From: Pusillimonas minor | GTDB lineage: Bacteria > Pseudomonadota > Gammaproteobacteria > Burkholderiales > Burkholderiaceae_B | Direction: 5' to 3' | Assembly (NCBI RefSeq): GCF_014237865.1 | Contig: NZ_JACJUU010000001.1 | Span: forward strand, 62,001-126,000 | Length of the DNA stretch: 64,000 nt | In this document: in pieces, positions 8,954-16,256 of the stretch | Position numbering within the stretch: the stretch's first letter is position 1 | Layout of the letters: each line of letters begins with the position of its first letter | Position numbers and translations under genes: made by a program | The notes under the pieces: model-generated | Seen by the model: only the letters and a program-made list of their open reading frames with translations | Database searches by the model: none | Told to the model about the DNA's origin: nothing

Positions 8954-8973
8954 AACCTAATGGGAGGGATAAC

Positions 8974-10227
8974 TTGAAAGACCCGCAAAGTTCATTATTC
9001 TTCAAGACATTAGAGGAACGGATTTCACTGGCGCGTCGACGTTATTTTGACGAAGGCCTGTTGCCTTCTGGAGTCGTCGACAGTAGCGTTTTCGAGTCCT
9101 GGATGCGATGCCAACGACGAGGTATTGATCCGGACACAAAAACCGAATTCAATGAAGTCACGCAGAGTCGGATCGCGTTGTCACAGCAACGAAACCATCA
9201 ATTGCTTCTGGCTTGGTCATCGCAAGTTTCCGAGCTAGAAAAGACACTTGCAGGCACTTCGTGCTCGGCAATACTGACCGACGCTACAGGCATTGTGATT
9301 GCCTGTAGCGGAAAAAATGACGATCGCGACGGGATTACCCGTCATGCGCACCGAATCGGCGTGAATCTTTCGGAAGAGGCCGTCGGCACAACCGCCCCAG
9401 GCCTAGCACTAAAAGCGGGAAAAACGATTACCGTAAAAGGGGGTGAGCACTTTTCCAACCACATTAGTCACATGTACTGCGCTGCGGCCCCTATCAAAAA
9501 CATCCACAACAATATCGCAGGGGTGTTGAATATCGCCCGAGAAGGAAGCCCGTTCACTTTCCAGGCCTCTGCACTTGTATCGTTGTATGCCGCCTCAATC
9601 GAGAACAACTATCTTGCCTCAAGCGCGACCGACCAAATCGTCATTGCGCTGCAACTAAATCCTTCGCTTCTAAACACCCCTTACGTCGGCCTCATAGGAT
9701 GCTCAGAAACAGGTGACGTGCTATGGCAAAATCAGGTAGCAGGACAACTAATCGGCGACACCAATAATATCTGGTGCGACGATGGCCCACTAAACATAAA
9801 ACATATATTCGGCAGCTCGATCAATAGATTGCTATTGGGGTCGTCGGGCTACCCCCTGGCTGTGCAACTTTCCTCTGGCCTGCGCATCTGGCTAAAAGTA
9901 ACGCGCAAACCGTGCGGCCCGATCCCAACACACCACCTTCAGCCAATGGCAACCACGCGCTCGTCAACAGCATCCTCACTACCCATAGCAAACACATCTG
10001 TTTCCACTGGACAAACAACAACGGCCCCTAGCGCACCTCTTCCAAACCCCGGACACAAGCCAGATAACGAAACACCCCCCTCTTCACTGAAAGAATGTGA
10101 CGTAGACATTATTCTGAACACCGTTAAGAGATTCGACGGAAACATCTCCAAAGCAGCAAAAGTTCTAAAAGTTTCACGAGGACTAATTTATCGACGATTA
10201 GCACTACAAAAAGAAACACCCGGGTAG
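8974..10227 (+). CDS. AcoR-like transcriptional regulator (GAF + Fis-type HTH, no AAA+ domain)
   Basis: This 417-residue protein resembles acetoin-type activators. An N-terminal region (about 1-215) begins with the FESWMRCQRRGID block typical of AcoR relatives and contains a GAF-like sensor with SEEAVGTTAPGLAL. A middle PAS-like stretch (about 225-315) follows, then a Ser/Thr/Pro-rich linker, and a C-terminal Fis-type helix-turn-helix (about 375-412, NISKAAKVLKVSRGLIYRRL). The sigma-54 AAA+ domain is absent: no Walker A and no GAFTGA. It probably senses an alcohol or aldehyde and controls the neighbouring GMC and aldehyde dehydrogenase genes. Start is TTG behind GGGAGG at 8962-8967. The gene is visibly less GC-rich than the flanks, which suggests transfer. 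Confidence 0.82.
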   Translation: MKDPQSSLFFKTLEERISLARRRYFDEGLLPSGVVDSSVFESWMRCQRRGIDPDTKTEFNEVTQSRIALSQQRNHQLLLAWSSQVSELEKTLAGTSCSAILTDATGIVIACSGKNDDRDGITRHAHRIGVNLSEEAVGTTAPGLALKAGKTITVKGGEHFSNHISHMYCAAAPIKNIHNNIAGVLNIAREGSPFTFQASALVSLYAASIENNYLASSATDQIVIALQLNPSLLNTPYVGLIGCSETGDVLWQNQVAGQLIGDTNNIWCDDGPLNIKHIFGSSINRLLLGSSGYPLAVQLSSGLRIWLKVTRKPCGPIPTHHLQPMATTRSSTASSLPIANTSVSTGQTTTAPSAPLPNPGHKPDNETPPSSLKECDVDIILNTVKRFDGNISKAAKVLKVSRGLIYRRLALQKETPG

Positions 10228-10250
10228 TTTGTTATCACAAACTACTCGGG
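10219..10250 (+). terminator. Hairpin spanning the regulator stop codon
   Basis: A 13-base stem with one mismatch (10219-10231 with 10238-10250, loop TTATCA) includes the TAG stop of the regulator gene. It separates convergent genes and may end transcription; a run of seven T follows about 20 bases later. Confidence 0.5.
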
Positions 10251-10284
10251 CTGCCCTGGGCACGTTACACAGTTTTTTTACCGT

Positions 10285-11736
10285 TCAAAAAGGATACTGC
10301 TGAACCTGAGGCTCAATCGTCAACCACTTTAACTCGGTAAACTCGTCAATAACCGCCCGCCCATCAAACCGACCATAGCCACTGGCTTTGGTGCCGCCGT
10401 AAGGTGCCTGCGCCTCATTCTGAACTGTGCTGCCATTGATATGTACCGACCCATAATCAATCTCCGAGGCAACGGCTAATGCTTTGTTTACGTCTTTGGA
10501 AAACACCCCGGACGAAAGGCCATAAGCACTATCGTTGGCTACTTTAATGGCCTCTTCGGTATTTTTAACCCGAATAACAACCGTAATCGGACCAAACGTT
10601 TCTTCGTCATATATGCGCATGCTCGCATCAACGTTGTCAACAACCGTGGCTGGCATCAGCGCGCCATCAGCGACACCACCACATCGCAATACAGCGCCCT
10701 TGCTCAACGCATCATCCAGCATTTCATTAATTCGCGGCCCCGACGCAGAACTGATCATTGGGCCAATAATGGCACCCGGATCCTTTGCCGGGTCAGCGCT
10801 GGTCAACGTACGCGCCCGTGCGACAAATTTTTCCACGAACTCGTCCGCAACCTGCTCATCGACGATAAGCCTCTCTGTAGACATGCAAATTTGCCCCTGA
10901 TACAAGAAAGTGCCGAAAATGGCGGCTTTGACAGCTTCATCTACATTTGCATCGTCAAGAACAATCAAAGGTGACTTAGCGCCCAGCTCGAGCAAGCAGC
11001 GCTTTACATGAGCAGCAGCTTTTTGGGCAATAATGCGGCCAACGCGTGTGGAACCTGTGAAGTTAATACGCCGGATAGCTGGATGACTAATCAATGCGTC
11101 GACCACCTCCTCGGCCTGGTCCGGCGCATTGTTAATGTAGTTCAGCACTCCTTCCGGGAAGCCAGCATCAAGCAATGCCTCGGCAACCAGCGCATGCGTT
11201 TTTGGACTTGACTCCGACCCCCTAAACACCACGGAGTTACCGCATACAATGGGGTATGCAATAGCCCTGGCGGCAAGCACCACCGTCCCATTCCAAGGGA
11301 CGATGCTTAAAATGGGGCCTACAGGTTGACGAAGGGTCATGGATAACGCACCAGGTTTATCTGTCGGTATGGTTTCGCCCTGAATCTGAGTAGCCAGCGA
11401 TGCCGCTTCACGAAACACATTTGCCGCCAAATGCACGTTGAATCCTGCCCACAGCGCACTTGCACCTACCTCGCTGGCCATTGCTTCAATGAACTGGGGA
11501 GTTTTTGCCTCGAGGATGTCCGCAGTCTTTAGCAGTAACCGCCGTCGCTCAGACGGCGCACTGCTCTTCCACGATCTATATCCCCCCTCGGCGGCAACAG
11601 CCGCCTCTTGAGCATCTATCCGGCCTGCAGCAGCACAAGTCGTGACAACCTCACCCGTCACCGGATGCTTTCGAATAAAGGTTTTTCCGCTACTGGCCGC
11701 TGCCCAGCGATTCCCAATAAGCAATTTTGCTTCCAT
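10285..11736 (-). CDS. NAD(P)-dependent aldehyde dehydrogenase (aromatic aldehyde type)
   Basis: A 483-residue aldehyde dehydrogenase of normal length, resembling vanillin/benzaldehyde/salicylaldehyde dehydrogenases. Visible are the oxyanion Asn in IVPWNGTV, the NAD-binding NFTGSTRVG, the general base Glu in LLELGAKSP and the nucleophile Cys in QGQICMSTE, plus a C-terminal YGGTKASGYGR. It oxidises an aldehyde to the acid in the cytoplasm. CAGGAGA precedes the ATG. With the GMC oxidoreductase it could complete a two-step alcohol-to-acid route; shared operators support this, but the substrate cannot be assigned. Confidence 0.9.
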   Translation of the reverse strand: MEAKLLIGNRWAAASSGKTFIRKHPVTGEVVTTCAAAGRIDAQEAAVAAEGGYRSWKSSAPSERRRLLLKTADILEAKTPQFIEAMASEVGASALWAGFNVHLAANVFREAASLATQIQGETIPTDKPGALSMTLRQPVGPILSIVPWNGTVVLAARAIAYPIVCGNSVVFRGSESSPKTHALVAEALLDAGFPEGVLNYINNAPDQAEEVVDALISHPAIRRINFTGSTRVGRIIAQKAAAHVKRCLLELGAKSPLIVLDDANVDEAVKAAIFGTFLYQGQICMSTERLIVDEQVADEFVEKFVARARTLTSADPAKDPGAIIGPMISSASGPRINEMLDDALSKGAVLRCGGVADGALMPATVVDNVDASMRIYDEETFGPITVVIRVKNTEEAIKVANDSAYGLSSGVFSKDVNKALAVASEIDYGSVHINGSTVQNEAQAPYGGTKASGYGRFDGRAVIDEFTELKWLTIEPQVQQYPF

Positions 11737-11767
11737 GATGTCTCCTGATTATGAGTGACTTGAATCT

Positions 11768-11786
11768 GAGAGTGCGTCACACTCTC
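11768..11786 (-). promoter_or_regulatory. Inverted repeat in the leader of the aldehyde dehydrogenase gene
   Basis: A perfect 7-bp repeat (GAGAGTG/CACTCTC, 5-base spacer) lies about 32 bases upstream of the start codon. Its geometry matches the repeat in the GMC leader at 8740-8758, although the sequence differs. Confidence 0.4.
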
Positions 11787-11849
11787 GAAGACAGACTGTA
11801 AAGGGCGTGAACAGCGGCGCTAAACTTAGGGAAAACCCGTTGAACCAAT

Positions 11850-11866
11850 TGTTCCATAACGCGACA
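11850..11866. promoter_or_regulatory. Candidate operator TGTTCC-N5-GCGACA
   Basis: TGTTCC ATAAC GCGACA is an imperfect 17-bp palindrome about 115 bases upstream of the aldehyde dehydrogenase start. It matches the spacing and left arm of 8868-8884 and the right half of 8937-8953, so all three may bind the AcoR-like protein. Confidence 0.45.
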
Positions 11867-11959
11867 ATAAAAGATGCTGCACCGCGCCCAGACCCTCAAT
11901 TTCTTCACACATCAGCATAGTTATTTGCAACGTCACATGCTCTAAGAAGGATCACTCGC

Positions 11960-12181
11960 TTGAACCCCCTACATCCAAAGAAATTGTTGCTGACCAAATG
12001 GACTGCGCTCCAGCCGGTAAGCAAGAACAAACACTTTCTAGTAACAAAAGTTATTGCCCCCTTACCGCCCGACACTCCAATCAAGTGGCTTGAAATGGAA
12101 GCGGTCTATTCAAAAACGACAAAAATCATAGACTGGCGTGAGCTAAAAGACATTACCCAATGGCGTCAGGGTTGGGTTTAG
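11960..12181 (+). CDS. Small Trp-rich protein (TIGR02450 family)
   Basis: A 73-residue protein with the family pattern: HPKKLLLTKWTA near the N-terminus, KHFLVTKVI, an LEAVYSK-like central part (EMEAVYSKTTK) and a Trp-rich end (WRELKDITQWRQGWV). The function of this widespread small family is unknown. Translation begins at TTG with AGAAGG ten bases upstream; no ATG lies in a suitable place. It is divergent from the aldehyde dehydrogenase. Confidence 0.85.
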   Translation: MNPLHPKKLLLTKWTALQPVSKNKHFLVTKVIAPLPPDTPIKWLEMEAVYSKTTKIIDWRELKDITQWRQGWV

Positions 12182-12339
12182 GCATCTCTTTTCTTGACCT
12201 AAACCCTGGCACGGCAGACTATCTCTTTAATGTTGTCGAGGCCCCAAAAAAGATACTGGTGGAAGCCGTATTACGGTCAACACTGCTGTACAACGGCCTG
12301 CGTCTCCGAAGAATCAGCCGAAGTGGGACACCAGACTAA
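12160..12339 (+). CDS. Possible 59-residue ORF overlapping the Trp-rich gene
   Basis: An open frame from ATG 12160 to TAA 12337-12339, overlapping the end of the Trp-rich gene in another frame, gives a protein-like sequence with an amphipathic core (LFNVVEAPKKILVEAVLRST) and a basic tail. It has no recognisable family and no ribosome site. It may be a gene remnant or chance. The rest of the gap to 12374 shows nothing clear. Confidence 0.2.
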   Translation: MASGLGLGISFLDLNPGTADYLFNVVEAPKKILVEAVLRSTLLYNGLRLRRISRSGTPD

Positions 12340-12374
12340 CGAAGGCTTACTTATAGACGAGACCTCGGTATCGC

Positions 12375-12851
12375 TCAGGGCTTCAGGGGCGAAGAGGAGA
12401 AGCCATAGTGTGAAAACTTCCATTGGCCATCGGCCTGCTTTTGCAGCACGAACAGCTCTTTGAAGGCGGCAGGCGCTGCAGGCTGGTCCGTACCATTGAC
12501 CTTGACTGTGCCAGCCGAATGCGTACGCAACAATGCAGTGTTTTCGCTTAAAACTTTGACTTCGTCAACCTCAAAATCGAGATTAAACGCCACGGCTTTG
12601 AACGTGCCGTTGTACGCCGCGCGCACCGCTGGCGCCCCGACGGCTGCTGGGGCATCAGGTGCCATCTGAACACCATCAGGCATGTAAAGATCCACGATTG
12701 TCGCGATATCACCAGCGTTCAAGGCCGATTCGTATCGAGACAGCGTCTGAAGAATGGTATTCTCGACAGAGCTAGCCGATGCGTTGGAAAAAGTCGGAAT
12801 GAGCGCAAGACTGAGCAAGACAGAAGCTGTGATTCGACGGGTATTCAACAT
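12375..12851 (-). CDS. Exported SnoaL/DUF4440-like (NTF2-fold) protein
   Basis: The protein is about 158 residues. A signal peptide (basic MLNTRRIT, then SVLLSLALIPTFSNASA) precedes an NTF2-like domain of the SgcJ/EcaC/YybH type: an SRYESALNAGDIATIVDLY helix, a PDGVQMAPDAP loop and a C-terminal sheet (ADGQWKFSHYGFSS). Such domains bind small hydrophobic ligands; no catalytic role can be assigned. The start at 12851 has GGAA upstream; an ATG four codons earlier (12863) is an alternative. It lies 72 bases downstream of a tautomerase gene on the same strand, so the two may be co-transcribed. Confidence 0.8.
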   Translation of the reverse strand: MLNTRRITASVLLSLALIPTFSNASASSVENTILQTLSRYESALNAGDIATIVDLYMPDGVQMAPDAPAAVGAPAVRAAYNGTFKAVAFNLDFEVDEVKVLSENTALLRTHSAGTVKVNGTDQPAAPAAFKELFVLQKQADGQWKFSHYGFSSSPLKP

Positions 12852-12923
12852 GATATGTTCCAAGAAATAATAGTGAATAGGCTGAGCTAAAAAGTCAGTG
12901 CAACAATGTGACTGATAAGGGTC

Positions 12924-13106
12924 TTAGCCCCCGAAGAGCTTGCCATCACCGGCCCAGTCAGCCGGCTTTACATCTTCAAAAATGACATAAATGTATTTTG
13001 GGTCGGTTCCCGTGTGCCGGACGATGCTTTCAGTGATATCGGCCGCAACGGCCTGCTTAGTGGAAGTGTCTTTGCCTTCAAACCAGGCAACGCGAACAAC
13101 GGGCAT
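12924..13106 (-). CDS. 4-oxalocrotonate tautomerase family protein
   Basis: A 60-residue protein with the catalytic Pro right after the initiator Met (MPVVRVAWFEGKD) and the family's beta-alpha-beta layout ending in YVIFEDVKPADWAGDG. Members use Pro1 as a general base for keto-enol tautomerisation and act as oligomers. GAGGA precedes the ATG. It is divergent from a LysR regulator, the usual arrangement for a regulated pair, and probably co-transcribed with the NTF2-like protein. Confidence 0.85.
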   Translation of the reverse strand: MPVVRVAWFEGKDTSTKQAVAADITESIVRHTGTDPKYIYVIFEDVKPADWAGDGKLFGG

Positions 13107-13171
13107 AATGAATCCTCAAGAATTAGTTTGATGTTTATGTGTACAGACGTTGGAGCACTCGTACTTTAGTA

Positions 13172-13201
13172 TTGACAACATATCCGAATCAATGAGCTAA
13201 T
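13172..13201 (+). promoter_or_regulatory. Promoter of the LysR gene
   Basis: TTGACA at 13172-13177 and GCTAAT at 13196-13201 are 18 bases apart, 31 bases before the lysR start codon. The -10 overlaps the inverted repeat at 13192-13209, which fits LysR autorepression. Confidence 0.45.
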
Positions 13202-13209
13202 CAGCTCAT
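13192..13209. promoter_or_regulatory. Inverted repeat, probable LysR operator
   Basis: ATGAGCT AATC AGCTCAT is a perfect 7-bp inverted repeat between the divergent tautomerase and LysR genes, overlapping the LysR promoter. Confidence 0.5.
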
Positions 13210-13231
13210 CACTTGAAACTAATTATTTGGA

Positions 13232-14122
13232 ATGGATCGCTTAATGAGCATGCAGGCTTTTGCCAAGTCGGTAGAAGCAGGCTCTTTCTCTGCCGCCGCC
13301 GAGGCATTGGCTATGTCACCGCAACTGGTGGGTAAGCATGTTCAAGCGCTTGAATTGCACTTGGGGGTACGCCTCCTAAACCGAACCACCCGACGCCAGC
13401 GTCTCACCGAAGCTGGCGAGGCCTTTTACGAACGGGTGAAAATCATCTTGGCCGAGGTTGATGCAGCAGAGGGGGTAGCAGCACAAAGTCTGGGCACCCC
13501 GCGTGGAAGATTGCGTATTAATGCGCCGGTGTCCTTTGGCGTACATGCGCTGTCTAAACATTTGCCAAAGTTCATGAGTCATCACCCAGAAGTAACCGTT
13601 CATCTTTCGCTGACAAACCGTTCCGTAGACTTGATCGACGAAGGCTTCGACGTAGTCTTCCGAGTGGGTGAGCTGTCCGACAGCGGACTCATCGCACGCA
13701 AACTGGCCCCTTATCGCTTGCGACTTTGTGCCGCACCCGATTACATTGCCACACACACTCCAATTGTTCATCCCAGCGATCTGGCACGGCACGAATGCCT
13801 GGGGTTTTCGTACACCGATCTTCGCCGACGCTGGCACTTTGAGTCGCCGCAGGGCGCGATAAACATCGAGGTGTCAGGTCGTTTCATGGCCGACAGCGGC
13901 GAGGCGTTATTATCTGCAGCACGCGCGGGAATGGGCGTTATGCTTCAGCCCGATGAGCTGGTACGCGACGACCTAGTCAACGGCACTCTTGTCGAGCTAT
14001 TGCCCAACTATTCCGTGCCAACGCGCCCTTTGCAACTTCTTTATGCTCCTGACAGAAGAATGACGCCCAAAATACGCAGCTTCATCGATTTCGCCATTGA
14101 AATTTTTGGCGAGACAGAATAA
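13232..14122 (+). CDS. LysR family transcriptional regulator
   Basis: A 296-residue LysR regulator. An N-terminal winged helix-turn-helix (MQAFAKSVEAGSFSAAAEAL, about residues 5-60) is followed by a substrate-binding domain with the typical DLIDEGFDVVFRVGEL block of the CrgA/DmlR-like subgroup. It is divergent from the tautomerase gene with an operator-like repeat between them and directly upstream of an EamA transporter; it may control both sides. The inducer is unknown. Confidence 0.92.
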   Translation: MDRLMSMQAFAKSVEAGSFSAAAEALAMSPQLVGKHVQALELHLGVRLLNRTTRRQRLTEAGEAFYERVKIILAEVDAAEGVAAQSLGTPRGRLRINAPVSFGVHALSKHLPKFMSHHPEVTVHLSLTNRSVDLIDEGFDVVFRVGELSDSGLIARKLAPYRLRLCAAPDYIATHTPIVHPSDLARHECLGFSYTDLRRRWHFESPQGAINIEVSGRFMADSGEALLSAARAGMGVMLQPDELVRDDLVNGTLVELLPNYSVPTRPLQLLYAPDRRMTPKIRSFIDFAIEIFGETE

Positions 14123-14149
14123 TTGGGTTCAAAACACACCCTGTACACC

Positions 14150-15043
14150 ATGGAATCAAAGATCAAGACCGTAGTTCCAATATACGTATCACTTGTCTTG
14201 ATCTGGGCGCTAACGCCCCTGGCTATTGTCTGGAGCGTGGCCGAAATCCCCAAGCTATGGTCGTTAATGCTGCGCTTTTGTCTGGCCGCACCTGTCATTG
14301 CCCTGGTGCTGGTGGTGCTTAAAGTACGGCTGCCATTAACGCGCACGGCATTGCACAGTTACCTGGCGGGCTCGTTCAGCCTGGTTGTCTCGCAAACGTT
14401 TACCTACCTGGCCACAGGGTACTTGTCGTCGGGCATGATTGCACTGATGTTCGGCTTTGCGCCGATTGTGGCCGGCCTGATTGCCTACCTGCTCTACCGG
14501 CACAGGTTATCGGGCATTCAGTGGCTTGGCATGGCGGTGGCCATTGTGGGCTTGTACACCAACACCATGGCCGACGAAGCAGCACGCCTCGACACCGTAG
14601 GGCTGGTACTAATGTTCAGCGCCATATTCACCTACGCCATATCCATCTTCTGGGTAAAACACATCAACGCACGTATCCCGCCTATCGCACAAGCGTCCGG
14701 CTCCATCTTTGTCTCAACGCTCATCTCGTTCTGCTTTCTGCCATTCATCTGGGCAGAAATGCCCCAAGCTATGCCGGGCGCCCGATCAATGATGGCCATC
14801 GGCTATTTGGTCATTGCTTCATCGGTATTGGGGATGTTTTGCTACTTCAACCTGATGCAAAAAATATCAGCAACCACGCTCTCGCTGGCAACGGTATTAA
14901 CGCCCATGCTGGCCATTGGTTTTGGCATTTTGCTGAATGACGAACCGTTCAAGATCAACATTGTGATTGGCACGGCATTGGTTATTACCGGGCTACTGCT
15001 GTACTTTTACCGAGACCTGACTGCCTTGCGGGCAAAGCAATAA
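14150..15043 (+). CDS. EamA/DMT family transporter
   Basis: A protein of about 297 residues with ten predicted membrane helices in two EamA repeats (the first ends around VGLYTNTMAD, the second at LVITGLLLYFY). Drug/metabolite transporters of this type export amino acids, metabolites or toxic compounds. I start at ATG 14150 (MESKIKTV); a TTG at 14123, directly after the LysR stop codon, would add nine residues and cannot be excluded. It is probably co-transcribed with the LysR gene. Confidence 0.85.
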   Translation: MESKIKTVVPIYVSLVLIWALTPLAIVWSVAEIPKLWSLMLRFCLAAPVIALVLVVLKVRLPLTRTALHSYLAGSFSLVVSQTFTYLATGYLSSGMIALMFGFAPIVAGLIAYLLYRHRLSGIQWLGMAVAIVGLYTNTMADEAARLDTVGLVLMFSAIFTYAISIFWVKHINARIPPIAQASGSIFVSTLISFCFLPFIWAEMPQAMPGARSMMAIGYLVIASSVLGMFCYFNLMQKISATTLSLATVLTPMLAIGFGILLNDEPFKINIVIGTALVITGLLLYFYRDLTALRAKQ

Positions 15044-15120
15044 CAGCACAAAATTACATGCCATTGTCAGCCGCCACCACTGGCGTATGATGGCTTTTCA
15101 ACCCCAACCGGACATCCATC

Positions 15121-15321
15121 ATGTCAAACACACCCCAAGACACCGACCCCGACGAAGCCGCCCTGATTGAGTGGTGCATTCAAGTTGAAGAACTGTTCGT
15201 TGCAGCCGGTGTGCCGCGCAAAGACGCCCAGCAATACATCGAAGACGAGGCCGATTGGCTGACAGACATGTTCTATGACGGCCTGACCCCCGAAGAAGCT
15301 GCCAAAGAAGCGCTGGCCTAA
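15121..15321 (+). CDS. Small acidic protein of unknown function
   Basis: A 66-residue, strongly acidic, soluble protein (MSNTPQDTDPDEAALIEW...) predicted largely helical, with a single Cys and ending EEAAKEALA. I do not recognise a named family. Codon use matches the neighbours, which supports a real gene. It follows the EamA gene by 77 bases and is followed by a terminator-like hairpin. Confidence 0.6.
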   Translation: MSNTPQDTDPDEAALIEWCIQVEELFVAAGVPRKDAQQYIEDEADWLTDMFYDGLTPEEAAKEALA

Positions 15322-15392
15322 GCAAACAAAAAGGTCAACCTGTAAAGGCCGGCTTTTTTTGGTTAGACAAATTAGCCACATAGCGCATACCT

Positions 15393-15416
15393 CCCGCCTC
15401 GTGCGGGTTTCTTTTT
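15393..15416 (+). terminator. Intrinsic terminator
   Basis: CCCGC CTCGT GCGGG followed by TTTCTTTTT, 72 bases after the small acidic protein gene. It also isolates the LexA-boxed gene from upstream transcription. Confidence 0.7.
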
Positions 15417-15424
15417 GCCAAAAA

Positions 15425-15444
15425 TACTGTATATTTAAACAGTC
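15425..15444. promoter_or_regulatory. LexA (SOS) box
   Basis: TACTGTATATTTAAACAGTC fits the E. coli-type LexA consensus CTGT-N8-ACAG exactly (15427-15442), with an AT-rich centre and the flanking TA. It ends 20 bases upstream of the ATG of the next small gene, and the intrinsic terminator just before it makes that gene the only sensible target. Confidence 0.7.
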
Positions 15445-15462
15445 TAATTAATGGGCTGAATT

Positions 15463-15753
15463 ATGTATACCATCACACTCCAAGATCCTCCCTCCGACAC
15501 CCCGGAACGCGCCCGATCCGACGCCGAGCATCGTTTCCAAAGAACACTTGAACGGGCGCTTGGCGGGCCAGAAAACGTCATCGCCGCCTACCGTGCCTGG
15601 CAAACAGCCGAAGAAACCTCAGAAGCAGAAATGTCTGACGAAGATATGGCGATGGCCAAAAAATGGTTTGCCGCAGCATCGCGCGCCCGAAATGACGGGT
15701 TGCGCGACCTGGGCGAGACCGAGGCATGGTTTGAGGTTCGGTTGGCAAAGTAA
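15463..15753 (+). CDS. Small protein of unknown function, predicted SOS-regulated
   Basis: A 96-residue soluble, charged protein (starts MYTITLQDPPSDTPERARSD) predicted mostly helical: an N-terminal extended segment, a helix around residues 18-50, an acidic stretch EETSEAEMSDEDMAMAKKWF, and a last helix ending EAWFEVRLAK. No membrane segment, signal peptide or cysteines. I recognise no family. A near-consensus LexA box immediately upstream implies DNA-damage induction. It lies just before the DUF333/toxin-antitoxin/tRNA patch, so it may be accessory. Confidence 0.65.
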   Translation: MYTITLQDPPSDTPERARSDAEHRFQRTLERALGGPENVIAAYRAWQTAEETSEAEMSDEDMAMAKKWFAAASRARNDGLRDLGETEAWFEVRLAK

Positions 15754-15846
15754 GATGTGTGGCTGATGAAAACCTGAACGCAAGAAGCCGTCGAGGCCCA
15801 CTTCGGGGTAGATGAAGACCCTATCCCTCAGGCCAGCACCGGGTCG

Positions 15847-16083
15847 TTATTGCTTCGGGTGGTTGCGCCGATAGAACTCCCATTCATCGACTCGTGACCC
15901 ATCAGACAGTACGCATGTAGTGACATCTCCGTCCGGGCGTTGCTGGATATCAAGCGTACCCCCCCGCTCTATGCAGTAAACCGAAGCAGGATTGGGCATA
16001 CCAATAGAGAGCGCCGGGTTTGGTCCCGAGACAGTGCAACCCGTAACTAATATTGCGGTAACCACGACACCGAATCTATACAT
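15847..16083 (-). CDS. DUF333 family lipoprotein
   Basis: A 78-residue protein with a lipoprotein signal (MYRFGVVVTAILVTGC, lipobox VTGC) followed by a DUF333 domain: NPASVYCIERGGTLDIQ, a GDVTTCVLSDGS turn and VDEWEFYRR. It would be anchored in the cell envelope; DUF333 proteins have no firm function (some are annotated hemolysin-related). AGGAGGGG directly upstream of 16083 fixes the start; an earlier ATG at 16152 adds 23 unlikely residues. Confidence 0.85.
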   Translation of the reverse strand: MYRFGVVVTAILVTGCTVSGPNPALSIGMPNPASVYCIERGGTLDIQQRPDGDVTTCVLSDGSRVDEWEFYRRNHPKQ

Positions 16084-16120
16084 AACCCCTCCTGTTTGAT
16101 TTGCCGGGATTGTACCGCCA

Positions 16121-16135
16121 GCATAGCTGCTATGC
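16121..16135. repeat. Short palindrome upstream of the DUF333 gene
   Basis: GCATAG CTG CTATGC is a perfect 6-bp inverted repeat about 38 bases before the DUF333 start; it may be an operator or an accident. Confidence 0.25.
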
Positions 16136-16223
16136 CCAACCGCGACCTTCAACTACGGAAAGTAGATAATGGGTGCACAACCCCTGGCGAGCAGTGCAAG
16201 CCTAGCTTGATGACAATAAATTC

Positions 16224-16251
16224 TTGAGAAAAGTATTCGAACGAATACAAT
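16224..16251 (+). promoter_or_regulatory. Promoter of the toxin-antitoxin operon
   Basis: TTGAGA at 16224-16229 and TACAAT at 16246-16251 are 16 bases apart and surround a perfect palindrome. The -10 ends only 5 bases before the toxin ATG, so a transcript from here would be nearly leaderless. An alternative pair, TTGATG (16207) and AAGTAT (16231), would give a short leader. Confidence 0.45.
16233..16248. promoter_or_regulatory. Operator palindrome of the toxin-antitoxin operon
   Basis: GTATTCG AA CGAATAC is a perfect 7-bp inverted repeat between -35 and -10, 8 bases upstream of the toxin start. It is a likely binding site for the Xre-type antitoxin. Confidence 0.55.
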
Positions 16252-16256
16252 GAGAC

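Noticed and set aside
11926-11945. A sigma-54-like -24/-12 pattern (minus strand, TTGCA after a GC-containing box) upstream of the aldehyde dehydrogenase.
   Set aside because: The -24 GG dinucleotide is not present and the position is about 200 bases from the gene, so it is not a credible sigma-54 promoter.
15772-15846. A short open stretch between the SOS-boxed gene and the DUF333 gene whose translation looks protein-like (starts after a stop, reads TQEAVEAHFGVDED).
   Set aside because: No start codon, no ribosome site, too short to match anything; possible remnant but unsupported.
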